64,000 nt of DNA. Origin: Glandiceps talaboti (Eukaryota > Hemichordata > Enteropneusta > Spengelidae). Below are positions 1 to 11,300 of the stretch, piece by piece. The translations under genes and the position numbers were made by a program. Location of the stretch: assembly GCF_964340395.1 (NCBI RefSeq), contig NC_135560.1, positions 24,458,675 to 24,522,674 of the forward strand. Direction: 5' to 3'. Below the pieces are notes generated by a model, which saw only the letters and a program-made list of their open reading frames with translations, was not told where the DNA came from and did no database searches. How positions within the stretch are numbered: position 1 is the first letter of the stretch; each line of letters begins with the position of its first letter.

Positions 1-3000
1 TCCTGGGGAAGATTCCACAAGATGTGCTTGCCAAGGCATCATTCAATTGTAAAGCTTACACCAGATCATTGATGCATTTTGAAGTATTTATCACAAGTAA
101 AAAACAAGATATACAACAACATCTAGGATTTATGCAGGTATAAAACAGTCTTCTGTCAATCTCATTTAGAAAATAAAACCCAACGCCCTTCATATGAAAA
201 AACCTTAACACTGCAAAATGTTCCGGTCTGAACCTTGTAAAAACTAACACACTGCTGATCACCAAATCTAACATTTCAATTTTATTATTTTGCTGTTCTT
301 TCTCAGGAGTGTCTTGATGCATTCATGCTATTCTTTTAAGTGCTTGATATTTTCATTTGTGACAGAAATTGTATGTAATGATGGATGAGCCAGATGGTGT
401 TGCTGGAGTGTCGGCTATCAGACAAGAAAACCCAACACTACATGCACAGATACTAGAACATGAAAGTATAGGTAAGAAAACATAACACTACATGTACAGA
501 TACTAGAACATGAATGTAGAGGTAAGAAAACCTAACACTACATGCACAGATACTAATGAATGTATAGGTAAAGAAAACGTAACACTACATGTACAGATAC
601 TAGAACATGAAAGTATAGGTAAGAAAACGTAACACTACATGCACAGATACTAGACATGAAAGTATAGGTAAGAAAACCTAACACTACATGTACAGATACT
701 AGAACATGAAAGTATAGGTAAGAAAACGTAACACTACATGCACAGATACTAGACATGAAAGTATAGGTAAGAAAACCTAACACTACATGTACAGATACTA
801 GAACATGAATGTATAGGTAGGAAAACCTAACTGGCATAATATCCCAATACATTGAACCATAATTATGGTGGGGAACCCAGACAAAATGACTGGGGAATGC
901 AGGTAAATTTTAACTACTTACCACACCCATTAGCAATAATATTACATCAGAACATGCATCGTCCAAAAAGTACCTCAAATTTTCATTCACAAGTGCACAT
1001 TCACTTTCAATCAATGATATTGTAATCTGGTAACATAATGAAGCCATTGTTTTTGATTGCAGGACGGTTAAGAGATGCATCAGCTTGCTATGAACGAGCT
1101 ATACAATTAGAATCTAATGATGTATCTTTACACCAAGGTTTATTGAAATCACTGATAAATCTTGGACAACATAATGAAGCCATTGTTTTTGATTGCAGGA
1201 CGGTTAAGAGATGCATCAGCTTGCTATGAACGAGCTATACAATTAGAATCTAATGATGTATCTTTACACCAAGGTTTATTGAAATCACTGATAAATCTTG
1301 GACAACATAATGAAGCCATTGTTTTTGATTGCAGGACGGTTAAGAGATGCATCAGCTTGCTATGAACGAGCTATACAATTAGAATCTAATGATGTATCTT
1401 TACACCAAGGTTTATTGAAATCACTGATAAATCTTGGACAATTAAGTACTGCATTAGTTCATGTAAATGGAGTACTTTCTGAAAGGTATGTCAGTCATAA
1501 TCCAATATTACAATTTGTTTTGTGTATTTCTCAAGATGATTATGTTTTGATTGAGTGATTGGGCTACTTTGCATATCTTTAATATTGTCCACCTGGGTAA
1601 TCACATAAGTTATGTCAGTTCCCTTCAATTTATCTGAATTCTGAAAAAAACTATTGTACTCAATATATTAGCATATTGAATTGAGTACAATAGTTTTTTT
1701 CAGAATTCAGATAAACTGGCCCCTGTAACTGTTTTCAGTCTTGCCAATGTTTGAAAAAAACCAACAACACATTTTTGTTATTACAAATGTTGAATATTGA
1801 AATTGTGGTGATAATTACAGACCGGAGTGGACAACAGATCTGAATACGTACAGAGTGGAATCGTCATGGAAACTAGGAAAATGGGATTCATTAGACAGTT
1901 ATATCACAAAAGAGACTGGTAATAGTAAGAACTGGAATGTTGGACTTGGTAAAATATTACTAGCTGCAAAGAACAGAGATGAAGATGACTTTAATAAACA
2001 TTTAAAAATTATGAGAAGTGAGCAAATGGGACCATTGTCAGCAGCCAGCATGGAAAATGGATCCTATCAGAGAGGATATGAATACATTGTCAGGTAGGTG
2101 TTCAAAGTCTTGTGTAGTTGCATTAATACTTGTGACATTAGACTTGCAGCAACAGAACAGTTACCCCTGGCATCAACCTTAGTCCTATGATTGTGTAATA
2201 ACCTTTTATACCTCAACTCCCTAGGAAGCATGCAATCCCTGCAGCGTTTGTGAGTGCACAGGATTAAACCCTTCACATAGCAACCCCTATCCTACCGGGT
2301 GTCCATTCATACAGCTGGGTTGATAAGGGCACAAGTGTGGTTCAAATCTTGCCTGAGGACGTCAGTAAATGAAAAACAAATAGCAATTACAAGGCCCCCC
2401 CCCCCATAACTCTCAAAAAGTGATGATGACTCCATAATTGAAAACCAATAAGGTGCACAGTAGTCAGCCCATCTAACCATTTAATTCTATAATTTGACAG
2501 CATACATTTGACTTTGTGTAAGTATTTTAAGATATCCAATTCACAAATAAATAAAGTCAACACTTGCTATTTTGGTTTTACTGTTTGTAGATTACATATG
2601 CTGAATGAGATAGAGAGGGGTGTCAAGTGTCTACTTGGTTTGAATACTGACGATAGAGTTGTGGTTGATGAGGATCGACATCAGATGTTGAACAACTGGA
2701 AAACAAGACTAGAAATCACACAGACATCATTCCGAACACAAGAACCTATACTGAGTTTAAGACGAGCTGTGTTAGGACTCATAGATCAGTAAGTATGGCC
2801 TGAGTGTCCACCCTTATAGTGTCATAAAAATGTTTAGTTTGATAGCTGTCGAACATGTACTGTCAGCCCTCACTGATAACAAGTCTCTTTCTATTTGTAG
2901 ACATAATATAGCAGATCAGAATAAAGACATTGGCCAGTGTTGGCTACAGAGTGCAAGAGTTGCTAGAAAGTAAGTACTGGTTTTGTATGTAGTATAAATG

Positions 3001-5326
3001 CAAGAGTTGCTAGAATTCACTGCAAACGAGTAAACAGCACTTCAACTACTTTGCGTATGTAAACATAATTGATATTGATGTTTAGTAATGTATCTTAAGT
3101 ATCTGGTATTTTAACGTTTCCACTGGATAATTATACACTTCTATTAACATTTTTAAAGTAAATTCATTACTGTAGGTCATTTTAAACTGATATCCGACCA
3201 GGAAAAGCAAGATTCCCCAACTGTCATCACGTGTCTGCAGCTTACACAGTTACACAGATTTGTGTCAGCTGTCTCCGAACCAGATGTGAATGCCATCGCT
3301 ATTGATAGTGATCAGAAAATAAAGGATACAATAATGAGACTATTAGTTCTAGATAACTAAGAAGTGTACCTTCCAGTAGGATTTCAAAGGATTTGGCGAT
3401 TTAATTCAGAAATATGACTGTTATTCTCTTACAAACATTGATGAACTTACTTTTCACTGGGTAAATGGCATAACAATAGACCGCCAGTGTCAAATGGTTA
3501 CCATCTGATTTGTGTGACCTAAATGATTACGCAATGATGTTCGTCTTTTTCTGAATTATTACGTTTGGTGTAAATTTGTAATAATAACAGAACCCAACGA
3601 CCTCACAATGGATGGTAGGGCATACAGAAGTTATTTTCACTCATGATTCGGTTTATTCTGCTGCGGCCGTATTTTTATGACAGCGACATTCAGCGACATT
3701 CATATTGTATCACATTCTATCTCTATCTCTGATACAGAGCTGGTCATATTCAGACAGCATACAGTTCTTTACTTAATGCCAGTGCTTACTCAATGCCAGA
3801 ATACTGTCTAGAAAAGGCCAAGTGGTTGTGGTCCAAAGTAAGTCAATAGACCTTTCTAATAATATCACCCTCTAGATTCTCTCAATGCCAGAATAGTGTT
3901 TAGAAAAGGCCAAGTGGTTGTGGTCCAAAGTAAGTCAATAGACCTTTCTTATAATATCACCCTCTAGATTCTTATTATAGCAAAGGTGTTCAAAAACATT
4001 GAAGTTTGTGTATGTTCTGTATGGTATTTATGAAAACGGAAGTTTTATTCTAGAGCTCCATGGAGATGATATGATGCATTTTAGTTTGGTTATATGCATT
4101 TATTTAGATAAGACAATCTTTTTACCTTACCCCCACCAGGGTGATTTGCACCAAGCCCTGATATCCCTTCAAAAAGGTGTTGAGGAATACTTTGATGACA
4201 ATACCAGGAGACGACTACAAGCTGATACCTCAGAAACTGCCATGTCTGAAAAACTGATTCATGCCAAAGTAAGCTAAATAGTATTCTCCAATATTTTTCT
4301 TCATTCAGCTAAGGAAAATACAAGTAACCCTAAGGTATCACTACAAGTGGGAGATGAAAAGTGATAGGATCCTTAGGCCATGAGTATTTTCAATCTGAAT
4401 GAAAACAAAAAATAATAATATAATTATACCTGCACAAACTTTATTCAAGAAAAAAAAGTGGAAACTAAAGCAATTCAGAACATTCAGATTCGTATTTCAA
4501 GCTAGCAGTGCAGAGCAAATGACATAGATGCATCTAACAACCAGGGTATAAATTCCATATTTTCTGTTCAAACACATTCAGTTTGGTTTGTGTATGGTAT
4601 AAAGATCTATGTCTTGTAAAGACTCATGAGCAGTATCTCTTAATTTAGTGTTTTTTATCTCATGCCAAAGGAGAATAGTGAAATGTACTTTATCTTTACA
4701 TTTAAATTACTATTTAAATATATTTGTTTTATTTCTATTGAGGCACTACTTCTGATTGGACGTTTTATGGAAGCCACTGCTAAGTCTGAGAGTAATGCTG
4801 TAATGAGACAATACAAAGATGTGATATCAGTGCACAATGAATGGGAAGATGGTCATTTTTATCTTGCTAAGTATTATGATAGGATTATGTCTACTGTAGC
4901 TGATAGACCTGAAAAACAAGGGTAAGAAACTCTCTTTAGTATACCATGTTCCAGCTATAAGGAAAAAAACCCAAAAGATTTCTTAGCTTGGCCACCAGAG
5001 GCAGGCTCATCTTATCAATGCACCCATTATGGAGTCATTCTTTTGTCCAGGTTCTACTGTTTTCAAACTTACAATTTAATCCTTATACAAAGTGGACCTA
5101 TAGCAATATTTCTTCTTTCTCACATTTTTTTCTCAGAGAGATAGTTCTGTATGTTGTCAAACATTTTGGGCATTCACTTCAATATGGGAACCAATATATT
5201 TACCAATCCATGCCAAGATTACTGACCTTGTGGTTAGACTTTGGAGCTAAAGTTTCAGAACAAGAAAAAAGCAAAAAGAGTGACAAATATGTGTCCATTA
5301 AAACAGTGCTGATACACTTGAATAAG
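1..5326 (+). CDS. ATR: ATR exons encoding the FAT domain
   Basis: The first ten exons in the window (1-137 to 5137-5326) encode most of the FAT domain, a helical TPR-like solenoid that clamps the kinase domain. Conserved stretches seen include [13 protein letters not shown]-like residues in exon 2 (here [14 protein letters not shown]), [12 protein letters not shown] at the end of exon 4, [11 protein letters not shown] in exon 6, AKWLWSK in exon 7, [13 protein letters not shown] in exon 9 and [14 protein letters not shown] in exon 10. The first complete codon is at position 3, so the window opens inside an exon. Exon 9 starts at 4743 because that acceptor keeps phase 0 and matches the family sequence. 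Confidence 0.95.
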
Positions 5327-8300
5327 GTAAATGAAATAATCAACTTTTAGCATGTCTATAGCCTGCCTTTACCGGTACTTGGAATAGACTTATCTTCCTT
5401 CATATACTGGAAGAATGACAGGTTAATCAGTGTAACCGCATGAAAGCTATAAATATTCAAAACTGTGGGACATTCTGGTAACATTTTGTTAACATTTAAT
5501 TTCATATTTTCAGACTATAGTCTTTAATTATTGACAACATTTCATGTAATACTGGCTTTAGGTAATTTCCACAATCTGTTGTAAGAATTTGTTTGGGTAT
5601 CTACATAGGTGGGAAGAACCAATCAGATTGAATGCAGTGTGATCAATAGCCAATCAAATTGAATAATATTTTAACATAAGCCAATCACATCACATGGGAG
5701 ATAATGAACTTTAATGATCACCATTATTAACCAATGAGATGAATCAAGTTATCATCATTAGCCAATCATTATTTGTGTGACATATTATGACCTTTGCCTT
5801 TTAGATGATAGCTGACCAGTGTGACAAGCTAGCCCCATACCAGTACTTGACAGCATTCTCTCAACTCATATCCAGAGTTTGTCATTCACAAGTCACTGTC
5901 TTTGAACAGCTGAAGGTAAGATAAAAACACTACAATCTTTAGAATTTCTTTCCCCAAACTGTTAGCGTACTCTCTGTGAATTACATAATATAAGAGATAT
6001 GAGGGTTACAATCATTATTCATTATTGCTATAGTTAATTTTAATCTGTAAATCTGTTTAATTTTGATTGACAGGAAATTATAGCCAAATTATTGGTGGTA
6101 TTTCCACAACAAGCTGTATGGATGATGATGGCAGTTGCAAAGGTAAAAAATGAGGACCCATTTTACTTTTTTAACATCACATTTTCTACATAATTTCTCT
6201 GCTGTTTTCTCTGGTCACATGTCATTTCTGTGGTGTTGTTGAAGGTCAGAGGTAATTTCTACTGTAGGAGTGTTTTGAAAGGTCAGAGGTCACCAAGATA
6301 AATGGTTGAGAATCTTGTGTTCAGTCCATATACAAATCCTAGTCATGTAGGAACAATATGCTGTCAGATATTAAATCATAAATATTCATGAACTCTGCAA
6401 AGGGCAGACAGCACAGTGAGATAAGTGGCAATATACATGACATACTGTGAAATGTATAATTATGGTTAGTTACTCAATCAAGAACACCAAACATTTGGGA
6501 CCACCCACCCACCCACCTTTCTAGTGTCATTAGTGAATACTTCACTCAGAAGAAGCTTTCAACGGCGCTCTATCCCAATCCTTTAACAATAGCTTAGACC
6601 ACTATAGAGAATATAGGCAATAATCTTGAGTGAAGTGATATTACATAATCTTGGAAACTATTATGGGTAAATACAAACATTTCATAATGGAGAGAAAACA
6701 GAAAAATTATAAAACACTGGAATAATAAGCATTAGAGACAAAAGTGACAATATTTACTTTTAAACTAGTGTTTTGATTTTATATTTGGTTTTACAAAGTC
6801 AAGTTTTTCAGTAATCAGTATTATTAATGATACCAAATTACAGTTAAGTGATGATATTGGTCCCTTTTATATTTACAGTCAACCTATGCCATGAGGACCA
6901 AGCGATGTCAAGATATCTTTAGTCGTGCCATGGAAATGAATGGAGATCTTCATAGATTTATACAGGTAAAGTAGAGGACACAAGCCCTGTTTACACTTTA
7001 TACACAACTAACCATCCACAGTGGTCTGTAGATATGAATGGAGATCTTCTGAATCATAGATTTATACAGGTACTAACAGTACTAGGACACAAGCCCTGTT
7101 CACACTTACACAATTAACCATCCACAGTGGTCTGTAGATATGAATGGAGATCTTCTGAATCATAGATTTATACAGGTATTAACAGTAGATGAGATACATG
7201 TAAGCACCCTGTTCATGCTCACATAATTGGGCGCCTCCAGCATTTCCATGGGAAGTGATGATCCCATTATAGAAACATCGTTAGGGGATGGCATCAGCCC
7301 TGTTTACATTTACCGGTACATCCAAGCCACTGAGTTGAAATAAACAAATTTGTGTGTGTGTTTTTTGGTCAGGAGTCATACAACAAGACATTGTGGTGAT
7401 ATGGAATGATACATATGTGATAAATTTTGTTCATTTCTGTCTTTGTGTAGGATGCAACTAAATTACAAGATAGACTTCTTGATGTGTGTAACAGTCCAGT
7501 AGCAACTTCCTGTGATAAACTTAGTATGAGTGTCAATTTTAAACCTTTGAAGAGAATGGTTGAAAATGAGTAAGTTTTCATTTGCCTTTCTTTACATCAA
7601 AATTATGAAACCATCCCCTAAGATACATACAGTTTTATTCAGCAACATTGTCAATTTTATGTTCAAGAAAATTCAAGTAATATGGGGAAATTGTGTCAGG
7701 ACTGACATTATAATTCAACTCATTCCACTCTTGAAAAAATAATGTCACAGCTATGTTTTATTTGGTTCATTTTAAAATACTAGTACCCCCACAGCTGTTT
7801 TTTATTTGATTCATTTTCTCTTGTGCTTATTTTGATAATCTTTAAGTAGTTTTAGTCCAATCATAGTGCTCCAGTTGTTCACTATGACAGTCACTCTTCC
7901 AAGTGCACCTGGTATACACACCAATCATAATCTATTTTATTGACTGTTTCTACCCTGAAGGAATTTTAGTCCAATCATAGTGCCTCGACAGTCTGCTATG
8001 ACAGTCACTCTTCCAAGTACACCTGGTGTACATGCCAATCATAATCCATTTCCCAGTGGTGAAGTTTACATCAGAGAATTTGAAGACCCAGTGAGTATGA
8101 ATGTATTTGATTTATAGACACCCAAAAAAGTGTTCAACATATCAATGCTAGCTTTAGTTTGTTGCTGTGGTCAGGATTGACCATTGACAATAACAAGGAT
8201 TAAGAGGCAGGCAGACAGACAATGGCACATACATACAGACAGAGGGAGGGGCCACATCATTATATCATTTTTTTTTATTACCTTGTAGATTGAAGTGTTA

Positions 8301-11300
8301 CCGTCACTACAGAAACCTAAGAAGATTAGTATCAGAGGAACTGATGGACAGCTCTACCTTATGATGTGTAAACCAAAGGTACAGTGTATATCATTTACAA
8401 CATGGCTTTTAATTATCCATGTCAAACTTGAAGAATATAGATACACAGCATATTACATGTAACAACTAAGACACCTCAAGTACATGTATGGAGACATGAA
8501 GAGTTTTTTGCATAAAACTGACCAGTGGGGTACTGTGATGTTGTAACTTGTAAGTATGTGGAGCACACATGTGCAAGTCATAAATCTCTAATCTACCAAT
8601 GTGTACAGTTATATGTAAGTATACTATTCCTAGGTGGGTTATGATGTTGTCTCATGTATAGTTAGTTCCCCCCAAGCAGCTAGACAATAAAGACTTAGTG
8701 AGTATGCTGCATACTCAGTGTATTTGGCATGGTCTTTCCCACTGGAGACCCACCTGAATGGGCCTGTAAGCTACCCTGAGAGTCTCTCAGTTCACAGGCA
8801 TATGTAAAACAGTGGACGGACTGTGTTTGCCATATGATTACATACTGTTGTTTATTCCAGGTCAAATATTTGACTTTATTTCCAGTCATAATTATTAACT
8901 CTTTCAGCCTGTAACTCCCTATTATGCAATTCTGTACTTATTGTGCACACTCCTACATTCTCGCCAACTGAGGTAACGTTAGACTTTGCCATGTTCACAA
9001 ATTTAGTGTTTTGTCTATTTCCAGGATGATCTACGTAAGGATTCACGTTTGATGGAGTTTAATGCTATCATTAATAAATGTCTAAAGAAAGATGCAGAAT
9101 CTAGAAGACTACAGTTACATATCAGAACTTATGTAAGTCATTTTATCTTCATTGAAAGTTAAACCATTCGAACACTACACATCAGGGAAGTTTTGAAACT
9201 GAAACTTTCATCCTCAGCAGTGGACTTGTTCATTAGTCTGATATTCTGGGTTAGTCACATGACTCATCACTGTAATCATGTGACATGATGTTATCTTACT
9301 TAAATAAATCTAATTTTCAACTCAATTACTTATGACATACATATTAATAAGACATTGTCACTGAAATCATGTGTAGGAGAATACCCATCTATAGCATGGT
9401 GGTTGAGGCTCAGGACAAGAAATTGAAAGGTCTCATGGGAGTTTAGCTTTAAAGACTCTGTTTGGATGATGATTAAACTTTGTGTGTAAAACAGTTGTCT
9501 GGTAGAGCTATAGGAACAGTTTAACCATAACAAAATCATGATGGGTCCATTGATAAGATAAAACTACTATCATGGTAATGTAAGAACCTGGGACTGAACT
9601 GCCCTCTTACAGTCATATGACAAGTCTACATCATTGAACAGTGCATGTAGAATAACACTACTGCTAAAGAAGCCCAACTAATTTAGTACTTGCTGTCATA
9701 TAGCAAGTCTACATCATTGAACTGTGTAGAATAACATTACAGCTAAAGATGCCCAACTAATTTAGTCAAACTATACTATGTAAATTATTTATGCTTTGAG
9801 TTCAGAACTAATACTGTATTCTGTGGTATTGATTTAATTTAGGCTGTGATACCATTGAATGAAGAGTGTGGTTTATTAGAATGGGTTCCTAACACTGCTG
9901 GACTAAGACAAATCCTACATAAAATATACAAGTAAGTCACTGCCAATATGTAGTTAATACTATGACATAGCCCCATGATATTTATGAGTGCAAGTGAGGA
10001 CTACTTGAGGTCTTTGCACAAGTGATTGTGTTCTCTGTAGCAATATTTTCACAAGCAAAGCAAGTGTCTATGCAGCAGAATGTATAGGTGCAGATATCCC
10101 CACTTACCAAAACTGGCACTTGCGTTTCATGGGTTTCTCTGATTATTACATTATGTTTATCCAAAACAGCAACTTTTGCAAAAAATACTACCTTGCATTT
10201 ACTTTGTTTTATGTGTATATATGTATACAAACAAAATGTTTTGTTACTGTTAGATAATGTGTGTAATATACAATTCTATTTACACGTTGTGTTTTTGTTG
10301 CGTACAGAGAGAAGAATATGTACACATCAGGACGAGAGCTGCAAAATTTGACAGTTAAGCAGAATTGCTCTATTGAGTAAGTCATATGTATGTTTATCAA
10401 GACAGAAGTGTCACTGTGTAGATGAAAAGCTATTATAGAGAATGTATGGTGTGATTACTGTAAACCTGGACATTTTTGCTAAAGACTCATTTTCACTTAT
10501 TTCAATGTAAAAATAAATAGTGACTAAAATGCCTTCTTGTACATAAACACAATGTACCAGTCTGGTAATTAGTAATAATTAGTCTTTGAAAACAAGTTGA
10601 TGACTGCAAAAGAGCAAAATTTTCTAGTGTGAAAATATCTAGGTTTCTTCCTTTTCTGCGGTTTATAGTATCATGTGGGTATCTTACCTGCATTCAAACA
10701 TACAAACAACAATAACTCTGTTGAAATAAGTATACTATTATAATAACAGTTCCTCTAATGTCCAAACTTTGTCAGAGCCTCTCCGTAAAGTCTTCACCAG
10801 GTTTAAGGTAAAGCTGCCCATCAGATCCAAAATGGCTCTCAACCAATGAATTTAGCTAATTTAAAAATAAACTATCCACCAATGACCTCAGGTAATACAG
10901 AAAAACTGTCAACCAGTGAACTTGGCTAAAACAGAATTACTGTCAACCAATGATTCAGCTAATACAGAATTACTGTCCACCAATGAACTCAGGTGATACA
11001 GAATGACTATCAATCAATGAATTCAGCTGATAGAGAAAGACTGTCAACCAATGAACTCAGCTGACACAGAAAGACTGTCAGCAAATGAACTCAGGTGATA
11101 CAGAATGACTATCTACAATGAACTCGGGTGATACAGAAAGACTGTCAACCAATGAATTCAGCTGATACAGAAAAACTAAACTAATGAATGTGAATATGAA
11201 CAGCACTTTCTATTTTAATGGTTACCATGGCCCAACTGGCCCTATATTTATTGAACCTGACCAAAATTAAACATGACTGGATTATGCAGTAAAAAATGTC

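Noticed and set aside
553-852. 99-codon minus-strand frame with repeated YLY...VHVVL
   Set aside because: Antisense translation of the ATR exon-edge minisatellite.
1038-1365. Small separate ORFs beginning [13 protein letters not shown]
   Set aside because: These are ATR exon 3 copies read through from intron sequence after triplication.
5600-5775. NF-Y-type CCAAT promoter inside ATR
   Set aside because: The CCAAT motifs belong to a degenerate tandem repeat within an intron, with no start-site features.
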